The notes beneath the pieces were generated by a model. It was not told where the DNA came from. It saw only the letters and a program-made list of their open reading frames with translations, and did not search any database. 64,000 bases of DNA, taken from contig JALSHE010000036.1 of NCBI GenBank assembly GCA_026982415.1, forward strand, positions 17,128 to 81,127, in the 5' to 3' direction. How positions within the stretch are numbered: position 1 is the stretch's first letter; every line of letters begins with the position of its first letter. Shown in pieces: positions 25,745-34,619 of this stretch. The position numbers and the translations under genes are program-made. This stretch comes from Robiginitomaculum sp. (lineage in GTDB: Bacteria; Pseudomonadota; Alphaproteobacteria; Caulobacterales; Maricaulaceae).

Positions 25745-26668
25745 ATGACCCTACCCAAATCCTACCTTAAATATCCCAAACGCAAAAAGGGCATGGATCA
25801 TGATCTGTATCCCTATAGCAATATGTTTGAGCGGAAGCCCATTGTTTGGCCGGGGCGGAAGAATGTAGCGCTTTGGGTGACAGTTGCGCTGGAGTATTTT
25901 CCGCTAACTTCAAGCACCGAAGCACCGTTCAAAGCGCAAGGGAATATGGTCACGCCTTACCCAGACTACCGTACCTATACGGCGCGGGAATATGGCAATA
26001 GGGTTGGTATTTTTCGTATTTTGAAAGTGTTTGATAAATTAGGCATCAAAGCAAGCTTCCCGACCAATACGGCATTGGCCAATCGCTATCCATTCTTAAT
26101 CAACGAGATCGCGAAGCGCGGCCATGAATTTATCGGCCACGGCACGGATATGAATGCGCTGCATTACGGCGGCATAGATAAAGACACCGAACGCAAGCAG
26201 ATAAAAAATGCACTAAATGGCTTGCGCAAAGCCACCGGGCAAGATGTGACGGGATGGCTATCCCCTGCCCGCAGTGAAAGTGAAAATACATTGGAACTGT
26301 TGGCGGAACAAGGCGCAGACTATGTGTGCGACTGGGTCAATGACGATATGCCTTACAGTATAGGAAGTGAGAAAAAACTTATTGCTATGCCCCACACTAT
26401 GGAGCTTGAAGACAGACAGCTTTTGGTCAATCTTGGGCAAGACGAAACCACATGGAAAAACCAAATCCTGACCGCCTTTGATTGCCTGCACCGTGAGAGC
26501 AAAACCTACGGCGGTCGGATATTGCACATCTCTCTAACGCCCTATGTTATAGGGCAGGCTTGGCGCATCAAAACCTTATATGACACGCTGGAAATCCTGA
26601 TGGAAACCGGATGGGTATGGAATGCGGCGGGTGCGGAAATTGCTCATGAATGGAGAGCACAGCAATGA
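25745..26668 (+). CDS. Polysaccharide-deacetylase-fold hydrolase (PuuE allantoinase/imidase type), copy 2
   Basis: A 307-residue paralogue of the upstream gene, same length but clearly diverged. The equivalent blocks are TAREYGNRVGIFRILKVFDKLGI, EFIGHGTDMNALHYGGID and GWLSPARSESENTLELLAEQG. GHGTDMN again lacks the second metal His. Cytoplasmic. Its stop overlaps the CoA-transferase start (ATGA). Two diverged copies suggest two ring substrates or two successive hydrolyses, or possibly a heteromer. Confidence 0.8.
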   Translation: MTLPKSYLKYPKRKKGMDHDLYPYSNMFERKPIVWPGRKNVALWVTVALEYFPLTSSTEAPFKAQGNMVTPYPDYRTYTAREYGNRVGIFRILKVFDKLGIKASFPTNTALANRYPFLINEIAKRGHEFIGHGTDMNALHYGGIDKDTERKQIKNALNGLRKATGQDVTGWLSPARSESENTLELLAEQGADYVCDWVNDDMPYSIGSEKKLIAMPHTMELEDRQLLVNLGQDETTWKNQILTAFDCLHRESKTYGGRILHISLTPYVIGQAWRIKTLYDTLEILMETGWVWNAAGAEIAHEWRAQQ

Positions 26669-27849
26669 CCCTTCCGCATAACCTCCCTCTTGACGGCATC
26701 ACCGTCATCGAATTTACCCATATGGTCATGGGGCCAGCCGTCGGTGCTATCCTTGCTGATTTGGGCGCGGACATCATTCGTATCGAACCCATAGGCGGCG
26801 ACAAAACCCGCACGCTGACAGGATCCGGCGCAGGATACTTTCCCATGTTTAACCGGGGCAAGAAAAGCCTATGTCTCAATCTAAAATCGGAAGTTGGCAA
26901 AAACGTCGCTCTAAGCCTGCTCAAAGACGCAGACGTTTTGGTCGAAAATTTTCGCCCCGGTGCTATGGATAAATTGGGCTTTGGCTACGCGGATATGCAC
27001 ACCCACAATCCGCGCTTAATCTATGCTTCCGAAAAAGGCTTCTTGTCCGGCCCCTACGAACACCGCACGGCTCTGGACGAAGTCACACAAATGATGGGCG
27101 GGCTGGCTTATATGACCGGGCCGCCGGGGCGTCCACTTCGGGCGGGTGCCAGTGTCATAGATATAACGGGCGGTATGTTCGGGGCCATAGCTATCCTCGC
27201 CGCTTTGCAGCAACGCCACACCACGGGAGAAGGCCAAAAAGTTACGGCCGCCCTCTACGAAACCACAGCCTATCTGGTCGGCCAACATATGGCGCAGCAA
27301 TCGGTTACGGGCAGTGCCGCACAGCCCATGCCCGTGCGCACTTCGGCTTGGGCCATATACCAGATTTTCGACACCAAGGACGACGACCAGATTTTTGTTG
27401 GTATTGTTAGCGATGCTCAGTGGCACACATTTTGTGACGCATTCGGTCTTGCGGATTTGAAGAACGACCTAGATTATAAAACCAATAATGACCGAGTGGC
27501 CAATAAGGATAACCTCATTCCGGCAGTAGCCGCCATGTTCAAATCTTACGACAAATCTGAATTGATGGAAAAACTAGAACATATCGGCCTGCCGTTCGCA
27601 CCCGTTGCCAAGCCGTCTGATTTATTTGACGACAAGCATTTAAATGCAGGCGGTGGGTTGGTAGACGTAACCCTGCCGAATGGCAATGCCGCCAAACTGC
27701 CCGCATTGCCCATCGAAATGGATGGCCACAGGCTGGGCGCTGGTTCGGATTTATCCGCGCCGGGCGCCGATACAGATAGGGTTTTGCAATCCCTCGGCTA
27801 TGCTAGTGTGGATATTGAAGCGTTGAAAAAACTCGGTGTGATAGGATAA
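26665..27849 (+). CDS. CaiB/BaiF family III CoA-transferase, copy 1
   Basis: A 394-residue formyl-CoA-transferase relative that moves CoA between carboxylates. It starts LDGITVIEFTHMVMGPAVG, with LADLGADIIRIEP and ENFRPGAMDKLG after it. The catalytic Asp is D138 in ALDEVTQMMGG, aligned with Asp169 of formyl-CoA transferase. The ATG at 26665 is preferred over one 15 bp earlier because the former gives ATGA coupling to the upstream gene. Placed after two ring-opening-type hydrolases, it probably activates the resulting acid. Confidence 0.9.
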   Translation: MTLPHNLPLDGITVIEFTHMVMGPAVGAILADLGADIIRIEPIGGDKTRTLTGSGAGYFPMFNRGKKSLCLNLKSEVGKNVALSLLKDADVLVENFRPGAMDKLGFGYADMHTHNPRLIYASEKGFLSGPYEHRTALDEVTQMMGGLAYMTGPPGRPLRAGASVIDITGGMFGAIAILAALQQRHTTGEGQKVTAALYETTAYLVGQHMAQQSVTGSAAQPMPVRTSAWAIYQIFDTKDDDQIFVGIVSDAQWHTFCDAFGLADLKNDLDYKTNNDRVANKDNLIPAVAAMFKSYDKSELMEKLEHIGLPFAPVAKPSDLFDDKHLNAGGGLVDVTLPNGNAAKLPALPIEMDGHRLGAGSDLSAPGADTDRVLQSLGYASVDIEALKKLGVIG

Positions 27850-27851
27850 AT

Positions 27852-28712
27852 ATGAGCGATTATAAAATCATAGATGCCGTGGTCAATATCTGGACGCAAG
27901 AAGCCCTGTCTCACCGCCCCGGCTGGACCGATGAATTTTTTGTTGGCAAAGTCAAAGGCAAGCACGGCTCTGGCGGTATATCGCTGGAAAAAATGCTGGC
28001 TGATATGGACGCGGCGGGTATCGAAATGGGTTTTCTTGTCGCCGCCAAAGCAGGGCGTGTTGGTTTGCCGGGCTGTTATCATATGCCGTTGGAAGTCGTG
28101 GCGGATGCGTGCACCAAATATCCAAAACGCTTCAAAGGACTGGTCGGGATTGATCCTTATATGGGCATGGACGGGGTGCGCCAATTGGAACACGCGGTTA
28201 AAAATCTTGGGTTTATCGGCGCGCATCTTTATCCCCACTGGTACGACCTCGCGCCGAACCACGCCAAATATTATCCGTTCTATGCCAAATGTATCGAGCT
28301 GGATATTCCCATACAAATGCAAGTTGGCCAAAGCCTGATTTACTCACCCCAGCACCGCACCCGTTCAGTAGGTCGCCCAATTACGCTGGACGATATTGCC
28401 TGCGACCTCCCAGAACTGAAGCTCATCGGCACCCATGTGGGTATTCCGTGGGAGCGGGAAATGATCGCCATGTCGTGGAAACACGAAAATGTCTATATAG
28501 CTACAGACGCCCATTCACCGAAATACTGGCCGGAAGCCGTGCGCCAATACATAAATTCCTACGGCCAGGACAAAGTCATTTTCGGCACAGATTTCCCAGT
28601 GTTACGGTTTGGCCGCACGGTGGACGAAATTGACGCGCTGGAGCTTAAACCAAACGTGCGTAAAAAATTCATGCGCGATAATGTGCTGAAACTTTACGGG
28701 TTGGAGACATAA
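27852..28712 (+). CDS. Amidohydrolase-family TIM barrel lacking the HxH motif
   Basis: A 286-residue amidohydrolase-2 (ACMSD-like) barrel. GFIGAHLYPHWYDLAP, KLIGTHVGIPWERE and VIFGTDFPVLRF carry the usual His and Asp positions. The N-terminal metal motif that normally reads D-x-H-x-H is IIDAVVNIW here, so both His are lost. Either it binds metal differently or it catalyses a metal-independent hydrolysis or decarboxylation. It lies 2 bp after one CoA-transferase and overlaps the next by 1 bp. Confidence 0.82.
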   Translation: MSDYKIIDAVVNIWTQEALSHRPGWTDEFFVGKVKGKHGSGGISLEKMLADMDAAGIEMGFLVAAKAGRVGLPGCYHMPLEVVADACTKYPKRFKGLVGIDPYMGMDGVRQLEHAVKNLGFIGAHLYPHWYDLAPNHAKYYPFYAKCIELDIPIQMQVGQSLIYSPQHRTRSVGRPITLDDIACDLPELKLIGTHVGIPWEREMIAMSWKHENVYIATDAHSPKYWPEAVRQYINSYGQDKVIFGTDFPVLRFGRTVDEIDALELKPNVRKKFMRDNVLKLYGLET

Positions 28713-29938
28713 TGGACAATGCTCTCAAAGGCCCTCTTGACGGTATCACCGTGGTCGAATTTACCTCGGTTGTTCTTGGCCCGCTGGCCTGCCAGATACT
28801 CGGCGATATGGGGGCGGATGTGATTAAGGTCGAGCCGCCTTACGGGGATACTAACCGCAGGCTTGGGCCTTATAAAACCAATGCCGATATGGCGGCGCTT
28901 TACTTGACCTGTAACCGCAACAAAAAATCTATTGTGCTGAATTTGAAAGACCCAAAAGGTCATGAAGCGGCGCTTAAATTATGCGAGCGGGCAGATGTTA
29001 TTGTCCATAATTTCAGGCCGTCTGCTATGATTAAATTACGGCTGGATTACGATACGCTCAAAGCCACCAATGAAAACGTAATTTACTGCGCCACTTACGG
29101 CTATTCCAAAAAAGGCCCTTACGGCGATATGGGGGCGCTGGACGACAGTATCCAAGCGGCGTCCGGCATGGCGGATTTAATGGGCATGGCCAACGCGCCT
29201 TTGGGACACGAGGAGCCGCGCTACCTCCCGACGATTGTCGCCGATAAAACCACCGGCGGCAATGTTGTGCAGGCCGTGCTTGCCGCTTTGTTTCACCGCG
29301 AACGCACGGGCGAGGGGCAAGAGATCGAAGTGCCGATGTTTGAAAGCATGGTCGCCTTTAATATGGTCGAGCATCTCTGGGGGCAAACATTTGAGCCACC
29401 GCTGGGTACTGCGGGCTATTCCCGCCTATTGGCTGAAACCCGTAAACCCTACCCAACCAAAGACGGTTTTTTGGCCGTACTGCCCTATTGGAACAATCAT
29501 TGGGGTACATTTTGCCAAGTGGCGGAAGTCCCGCATCTGGCCGACGACGAACGCTTTATCAACATGCAAGCTCGGACAAAAAACATCGTCGCCACATGTG
29601 ATGTTATTGGCCAAGCGATTGCGCGGAAAACCACCGCCGAGTGGCTGGAAATTTTTGGCCCGACCAATGTGCCCCATATGGTGATGAACCGCTTGGACGA
29701 AGTTAAGGACGACCCGCATTTGACCGCCAGCGGGTTCTGGCAAATTCATGACCACCCGACAGAGGGTCAATTACGCATGGCCAGCCCACCGATTAATTTT
29801 TCCAAAACTCCGGCCAGTGTGCGGACACTGCCACCAAGGCTAGGTGAACACAGCACAGAAATTCTGCAAGATATAGGCTATTCCGGTGCCGAAATCCGCG
29901 CCATGCTGGACGCAAATATAACCAAAGAAGCAACGTAA
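28712..29938 (+). CDS. CaiB/BaiF family III CoA-transferase, copy 2
   Basis: A 408-residue paralogue of the copy two genes upstream. It has LDGITVVEFTSVVLGPLACQ, GDMGADVIKVEPPYGD, HNFRPSAMIKLRLD and the catalytic D144 in GALDDSIQAASG. The low identity between the copies in their C-terminal halves suggests different acids rather than simple redundancy. It starts on the last base of the amidohydrolase gene. Confidence 0.9.
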   Translation: MDNALKGPLDGITVVEFTSVVLGPLACQILGDMGADVIKVEPPYGDTNRRLGPYKTNADMAALYLTCNRNKKSIVLNLKDPKGHEAALKLCERADVIVHNFRPSAMIKLRLDYDTLKATNENVIYCATYGYSKKGPYGDMGALDDSIQAASGMADLMGMANAPLGHEEPRYLPTIVADKTTGGNVVQAVLAALFHRERTGEGQEIEVPMFESMVAFNMVEHLWGQTFEPPLGTAGYSRLLAETRKPYPTKDGFLAVLPYWNNHWGTFCQVAEVPHLADDERFINMQARTKNIVATCDVIGQAIARKTTAEWLEIFGPTNVPHMVMNRLDEVKDDPHLTASGFWQIHDHPTEGQLRMASPPINFSKTPASVRTLPPRLGEHSTEILQDIGYSGAEIRAMLDANITKEAT

Positions 29939-29948
29939 AGGGAGACAC

Positions 29949-30221
29949 ATGACCAAACATGTACAAGACGAAAAACCACCCATGACCAAAGAGGCCAAGG
30001 CGTGGATGGAAGAAGAAACCGCCGCGCAAGAAGTGCGCTATAAGGCCATCGTCGACGAGCTTGACGGGATTGCTGATGAGCGCGCCACATGGATCGAAGA
30101 GTTTTTGCACAATATTCAGACCCGTGGCTTTCATGTTACTGGCGATACAAAACGCAAAATCCCCGACGAAGAAATGCCTGAAAAACCGGCACGTCCCGAT
30201 GCAACCCGCGTAATTTGGTAA
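29949..30221 (+). CDS. Small acidic protein of the catabolic block, unknown
   Basis: A 90-residue, highly charged, mostly helical protein (KEAKAWMEEETAAQEVRYKAIVDELDGIADERATWIEEFL) with a Pro/Lys-rich tail. I recognise no family. It has a GGGAG ribosome site, 10 bp after the CoA-transferase and 12 bp before the cupin gene, so it is a genuine operon member. It could be a small subunit of one of the enzymes. Confidence 0.6.
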   Translation: MTKHVQDEKPPMTKEAKAWMEEETAAQEVRYKAIVDELDGIADERATWIEEFLHNIQTRGFHVTGDTKRKIPDEEMPEKPARPDATRVIW

Positions 30222-30233
30222 TAGGAGAAAAAC

Positions 30234-31322
30234 ATGGCACGACCACATATAGAACCATTTGTAGAGCTGAACGAAGGCTACAAGAAATTTAAAATCCCCG
30301 GCTTTGTTGGCGCGGATTATAAAACATTATCCCTAGACGTTGATAACGGCGCTTGCTCGCTCAAAGTACGGATGCGGGACGGTTTCAAACGTCCACCAGG
30401 ACTTTGCTATTCCGATCTGGAAATATTTGTCCTAACGGGCGAATTAAATGTCGGCGAGGAAATATGCCGCGAGGGTCATTACATCTTCCTGCCAGCAGGC
30501 ATGGCGCTGGAAGCCATGAGTGCACCAAAGGGTTGCGAATTGATCATGATGTATAATGATAGCGAGCCTAGCTTTGAGGAAAGTGATGCCAATCATAAAT
30601 TGGCGCTTAAGGAAGGATTTGTATCGGTTAATTCCTATGAGGATATGCCGTGGGCTGGCGGTTCTATCGTGTCCCCGTCCGTGGCCACAGGAGTGTTCTT
30701 GAAACTCCTTCGGTTTGACCCACTGACCGAAGCCATGACATTTCTCTACACTATGTCACCAGAATTTATCCAAGATAATATCAGCTATCATGATTGCGCC
30801 GAGGAAAGCTATCATATTTGGGGGGAGAGCTGGATGATGCAATTTGGCGACCTACCCACGGGCGGATATTTCTGGCGCCCGTCTTACATCAATCACGGCG
30901 CATTTCGCTCCAAGCTTGGCTGTATTGCGCTCGGGCGCACCGACAGCAAGCTGCATAATTACTTCCACTTTAATCCGTGGAGCAACCCGGACGAAAACAA
31001 ATCCCGCGCCGCAGCGTTTTTGTACCGCCAACGCCCGCAACTTTACAAATGGGTGCATATGCAAGGCGGTCACAACCATCCTCATGGTCAAGCCGAACAT
31101 GTGGGCGCGGCACCCGCGCCAGACGATTTCGAGAACCCGGAATATGTTGATCATCCGCAAACCAAAATGCTGGCTGACCAAACTTGTACGTTCCACGAAA
31201 TGGACCATTTGCACGACAAGGACGCTATTGCGGCGGCTCATAAATTCGCCCACGAGAACGGCATAGCCCACGGCCATGACCACTCAGGTGCAGATCACAC
31301 CCATGACGACGACGAGTATTAA
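30234..31322 (+). CDS. Bicupin-like protein with a His/Asp-rich tail
   Basis: A 362-residue protein that looks like two cupin domains. The first (about 40-110) holds SDLEIFVLTGELNVGEEICREGHYIFLPAG. The second (about 160-240) holds ISYHDCAEESYHIWGESWMM and GGYFWRPSYINHGAFRSKLG. The last ~90 residues are rich in His, including HNHPHGQAEH and a tail of HGHDHSGADHTHDDD, fit for metal binding or storage. Cupins in such blocks are often dioxygenases or isomerases, but the reaction here is unknown. It lies 12 bp after the small acidic gene, and a repeat element follows. Confidence 0.65.
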   Translation: MARPHIEPFVELNEGYKKFKIPGFVGADYKTLSLDVDNGACSLKVRMRDGFKRPPGLCYSDLEIFVLTGELNVGEEICREGHYIFLPAGMALEAMSAPKGCELIMMYNDSEPSFEESDANHKLALKEGFVSVNSYEDMPWAGGSIVSPSVATGVFLKLLRFDPLTEAMTFLYTMSPEFIQDNISYHDCAEESYHIWGESWMMQFGDLPTGGYFWRPSYINHGAFRSKLGCIALGRTDSKLHNYFHFNPWSNPDENKSRAAAFLYRQRPQLYKWVHMQGGHNHPHGQAEHVGAAPAPDDFENPEYVDHPQTKMLADQTCTFHEMDHLHDKDAIAAAHKFAHENGIAHGHDHSGADHTHDDDEY

Positions 31323-31327
31323 ACATT

Positions 31328-31464
31328 TACCTCCCCCGTTTACGGGGGAGGTGGGCGCTCTTGCGCTCGGACGGGGGGGCGCCACCCTCCAGTTTCTGCA
31401 TTTGGTGTTCTCCCCTCCGCCTCTGTTTCGCTCCAGCACCTCCCCCGTAAACGGGGAGAGGGGA
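31328..31464. repeat. Palindromic repeat element, family A, copy 3
   Basis: About 137 bp filling the gap between the cupin and VOC genes. The left hairpin is CCTCCCCCGTTTACGGGGGAGG and the right end is CACCTCCCCCGTAAACGGGG. Internal GTGGGCGCTCTTGCGC and GGGGGGGCGC match copy 1, and GCGGAGGGGAG-type sequence in the reverse direction matches copy 2. The right edge touches the ribosome site of the next gene. Confidence 0.75.
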
Positions 31465-31466
31465 AA

Positions 31467-32330
31467 ATGAGTTCCACCCCAAAGTTCGGCCCTATCATAA
31501 TGGGTACATTGTTAACCCGTGACCTTGCGGCTTGTGTTAGCGCATACGAAAACTTCCTTCACGCCTGTGTACAACGCCGCGCAAAAATCTCCGAAGCCCA
31601 GGCCGCATTTTGGGGGCATCCCCACCTCACTGGATGCACCTATGTTATGTTGGTCAATGCGCTGAACGAGCCGTTCTTGCGCATTGTTGAAGACCCGAAT
31701 TGCGAGGAAGTTGACACGCTTAAGCATACGGGCTGGATGGCACTGGAAATCGTGGTGAAAGATGTGGACGCAATCGCCACCTCTCTCACAAACTCGCCTT
31801 TCGAGATTTTGCGCCCAGTGGCCGATCTATCCCTCAGCGACCAAATTCGCGCCGTACAAGTGCGCGGCCCTGCTGGGGAAATCCTGTATTTGACCCAGAT
31901 AAAAGGCGAAGTCCCCCCGTTTAAACTGCCCATTGCCCGGTGCGCCGTCGATAAGGTTTTTATCCCGGTTCTGTGTACCCATAACCGCAAAGAGGCGCTG
32001 GCGTTTTACGAAAATTTGTCGGGCAATGGCGGGCTTAATTTCGACACCAAAATCACCGTTATCAATCAGGCTTATGGTTATGCTATAGACCGCAATCATC
32101 CCGTTGCGACCTTGCAATTTAAAGACAATTCTCTGATAGAAATAGATCAGGTAGATGCGGCGAAACCGCCTAGAAACCGTCCAGCCTCGGGCATTATGAT
32201 GGTGACATTCTCTGCTCATGTTTTACCCAATAACGGCGCAGTTAAAGACTGCCCGACCGGGACAAAGCGCTCAATGGTTTTGCGCGGCATTGCAGGCGAA
32301 ATGATTGAACTGGTGCAGGATATTGCATGA
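31467..32330 (+). CDS. Two-domain VOC-superfamily protein
   Basis: A 287-residue protein with two VOC modules (about 8-135 and 155-285). The first has IIMGTLLTRDLAACVSAYENFLHA, LEIVVKDVDAIATSLTNSPFEILRP and VRGPAGEILYLTQI. The second has KVFIPVLCTHNRKEALAFYENLSG and a closing RGIAGEMIELVQ. Extradiol-dioxygenase and glyoxalase relatives share this plan. The start lies just past a repeat element. It overlaps the second isochorismatase by 4 bp. Confidence 0.65.
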   Translation: MSSTPKFGPIIMGTLLTRDLAACVSAYENFLHACVQRRAKISEAQAAFWGHPHLTGCTYVMLVNALNEPFLRIVEDPNCEEVDTLKHTGWMALEIVVKDVDAIATSLTNSPFEILRPVADLSLSDQIRAVQVRGPAGEILYLTQIKGEVPPFKLPIARCAVDKVFIPVLCTHNRKEALAFYENLSGNGGLNFDTKITVINQAYGYAIDRNHPVATLQFKDNSLIEIDQVDAAKPPRNRPASGIMMVTFSAHVLPNNGAVKDCPTGTKRSMVLRGIAGEMIELVQDIA

Positions 32331-32929
32331 GCGACCTCGCAAGAATATCTCACACCATAGGCAATCGCCCAGCGCTCATAATCGTTGATATGACAAACGG
32401 CTTTACCGACCCGGCCTGCCCGCTCGGCGGTGATTATCCTGATGTTGTCGCCGCCAATATAGATTTGCTAACCGCATTTCGCGCCGCACATTTACCGATA
32501 TTTTTTACCACGGTCATTTACCGCGCCCTTGACCAAGCCCGTGTGTTTCGCGACCGCTTACCTGCGCTGGACGTACTGACACCGGGCAGTGAATGGGTGA
32601 AAATCAACTCTACATTACGCCGCCGCCCAAGCGAACCGATTATCGAAAAACACTGGGCCAGCGGGTTTTTCAAAACCAATCTCAAAACGCAGCTTTTGGA
32701 AGCCCGCACCGACAGCTTGGTGATAACCGGCCTGACCACTTCGGGCTGTGTACGAGCAACGGCGCTGGACGGTTTGCAGCATGACTATAAAGTCTTTATC
32801 CCGCGCGAGACCTGCGGTGACCGTAATCCCGATGCCCACCAAACAAATTTGTTCGACTTGCACGCAAAATATGCAGACGTGGTTTCGGTGCATAACATCA
32901 CCGACCACCTTAAAGGACTAAACCCATGA
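32327..32929 (+). CDS. Isochorismatase-family amidohydrolase, second copy
   Basis: A 200-residue cysteine hydrolase. The triad is Asp in ALIIVDMTNGFTD, Lys in IIEKHWASGFFKT, and Cys in TGLTTSGCVRATALD. Shorter than the copy at 24 kb and only moderately similar to it, but with the same TSGCVRATA block. The N-carbamoylsarcosine amidase/maleamate amidase branch is the best fit. It overlaps both neighbours by 4 bp. Confidence 0.86.
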   Translation: MSDLARISHTIGNRPALIIVDMTNGFTDPACPLGGDYPDVVAANIDLLTAFRAAHLPIFFTTVIYRALDQARVFRDRLPALDVLTPGSEWVKINSTLRRRPSEPIIEKHWASGFFKTNLKTQLLEARTDSLVITGLTTSGCVRATALDGLQHDYKVFIPRETCGDRNPDAHQTNLFDLHAKYADVVSVHNITDHLKGLNP

Positions 32930-33642
32930 CCCACAAAACCATCCACGGGAAAATCCTGTATACCAGCAAAAAACCCGAACGCATGGACGCAGAACGCGGG
33001 CGCGAATGGTTTTCGCTGACCACGCAAGCGGACGAAAATATCGTCATGCACGCCCACTGCGAAATTGATGATGCGCCGAATGTTGTGCGTGATGTGGTGC
33101 TGGCTATGGATAAAAACTCGCGGCCCATTGATTGCTCGGTACGCATTTCGGTTGGGGACAAATATGAAGGTTCGGGCTGGTTCCAATTCGGTGATGAGAA
33201 TGTGATTTGCGAGAGCCACAATGCCAGCGCGGGGCGTATCCACCAAGACATCAAAGTCCCAGCACCCGTCAAATGGTTTCAAGCTCACCCGATTGTTGGG
33301 GACGCCTTGTTGATGAAACTTTACGATCTCTCCCAAGGCCCCGGCAAACAGTTTTTTGATAATCTGATGCTAAGCTCGCCCGACCACCGAGGCGCCACTG
33401 GCCCCGAAATATTCCAAACCGGATTCGGCATTCGCTATGTGGGCAAAGAACGTATCACAGTTGCCGCAGGCACATTCGATGCCCGGCATTTTCAACTGGT
33501 TGATACGGCTGGCAATCTGCCCGAAGAACACCCTCCCTATAATCTTTGGTGTACGGCGGACGACGCATACCTATTCCTGCGCGCAGGCGTCGCCGGATAT
33601 ATGCAAACCCATTACGAATTGGTCGAATTACGCCGAGGCTAG
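32926..33642 (+). CDS. Conserved cytoplasmic protein of the catabolic block, unknown
   Basis: A 238-residue protein of beta-rich appearance with no signal peptide and no motif I can assign. The C-terminal part (RYVGKERITVAAGTFDARHFQLVD then YNLWCTADDAYLFLRAGVAGY) resembles DUF3108-type barrels that carry hydrophobic cargo. That is a weak impression. It overlaps the isochorismatase by 4 bp and is the last plus-strand gene of the block, ending one base before the convergent hydrolase gene. Confidence 0.55.
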   Translation: MTHKTIHGKILYTSKKPERMDAERGREWFSLTTQADENIVMHAHCEIDDAPNVVRDVVLAMDKNSRPIDCSVRISVGDKYEGSGWFQFGDENVICESHNASAGRIHQDIKVPAPVKWFQAHPIVGDALLMKLYDLSQGPGKQFFDNLMLSSPDHRGATGPEIFQTGFGIRYVGKERITVAAGTFDARHFQLVDTAGNLPEEHPPYNLWCTADDAYLFLRAGVAGYMQTHYELVELRRG

Positions 33643-33643
33643 C

Positions 33644-34591
33644 CTAAAGCCCGTTTTCTTCTAAAAACGCGTCAAATGCCGCCCAAAACTGATCGCGGAA
33701 TTCGTCTTTTTCTAAAAGTATTTCGTGCAGGCAGCCAGGAAAATTGATGAATTTTGCCCCTGCTTTTTTTGCAAATTCTTCAATGGACGACGGCGTAACT
33801 ATCGCATCGGCCCCACAGGCCGTTATCAGCGCTGGCAGTTTTAAATGCTCGGCGTTGTCTCGTACAAATTTCATGGCTTTCATTGCTTCGGAAATCCACC
33901 CAAATGTTGGCGGGCCAACGCGCAAGCGTTTGTGATTTTCGAAATATGTTGCCCACAGCTGATAACGGTTTGGATCATTGGTGAGTTTGTTGGTGCGAAA
34001 CGCCGGAGGTTGGCCGTTACGTGTGACTTGGAACGGCAAATGATTATATTTCAGACCAATCCAAGATAAAAACCGGATGATTTCTGACATGAACGGCGTA
34101 CTCATATCTTGAAGTTCCAGCATCGGCGCAGTGAACACGCCGGCCGCTGGATTAAGCCGCCCACTGAGTACCGTTTGCAAAGCAACGGTGCCGCCCATGG
34201 AGTGTCCCATAACAATATGCGGGCGCGGCAAGTCGTTTTTGAACACCCGGGCTATAAAGGCCAAATCATCACAGTAATCATCAAATGACCGCACCCAGCC
34301 CTTCAAAGTATCATCAAGCAACCTTGATGAAAGCCCCTGTCCGCGCGGATCCAGAATGATCACGACAAAGCCGCGATCTGTTAGGTCTTCTATGGTTTCG
34401 AAAAATTTTTCGATAAATTCCGTGCGACCCGGTTGGAAAATAATGCTACCGCGCGGATGCTCGCGTTTTGGCTCGGCTAGCATCACGCGTAGTTTTACAT
34501 CGCCGTGCTTGACATAATGAAACCTTGCACCGGGCGGTAAGTCTACGCCCTCTAGGCGGATGACTTCACCCGGTGTTATCTCTATATCCAT
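33644..34591 (-). CDS. Alpha/beta hydrolase (lysophospholipase/monoglyceride lipase type)
   Basis: A 315-residue cytoplasmic alpha/beta hydrolase. The nucleophile elbow is GHSMGG. DPRGQGLSS forms the oxyanion/strand-4 region, and the acid and His are probably the Asp in TACGADAIV and the His in GCLHEIL. PldB-like lysophospholipases have this plan. It is convergent with the catabolic block and lies 28 bp after the SCP2 gene on the same strand, so both may act on lipids. Confidence 0.85.
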   Translation of the reverse strand: MDIEITPGEVIRLEGVDLPPGARFHYVKHGDVKLRVMLAEPKREHPRGSIIFQPGRTEFIEKFFETIEDLTDRGFVVIILDPRGQGLSSRLLDDTLKGWVRSFDDYCDDLAFIARVFKNDLPRPHIVMGHSMGGTVALQTVLSGRLNPAAGVFTAPMLELQDMSTPFMSEIIRFLSWIGLKYNHLPFQVTRNGQPPAFRTNKLTNDPNRYQLWATYFENHKRLRVGPPTFGWISEAMKAMKFVRDNAEHLKLPALITACGADAIVTPSSIEEFAKKAGAKFINFPGCLHEILLEKDEFRDQFWAAFDAFLEENGL

Positions 34592-34619
34592 TTTACCCCC
34601 GTAAACCCGATTGGGTTAA

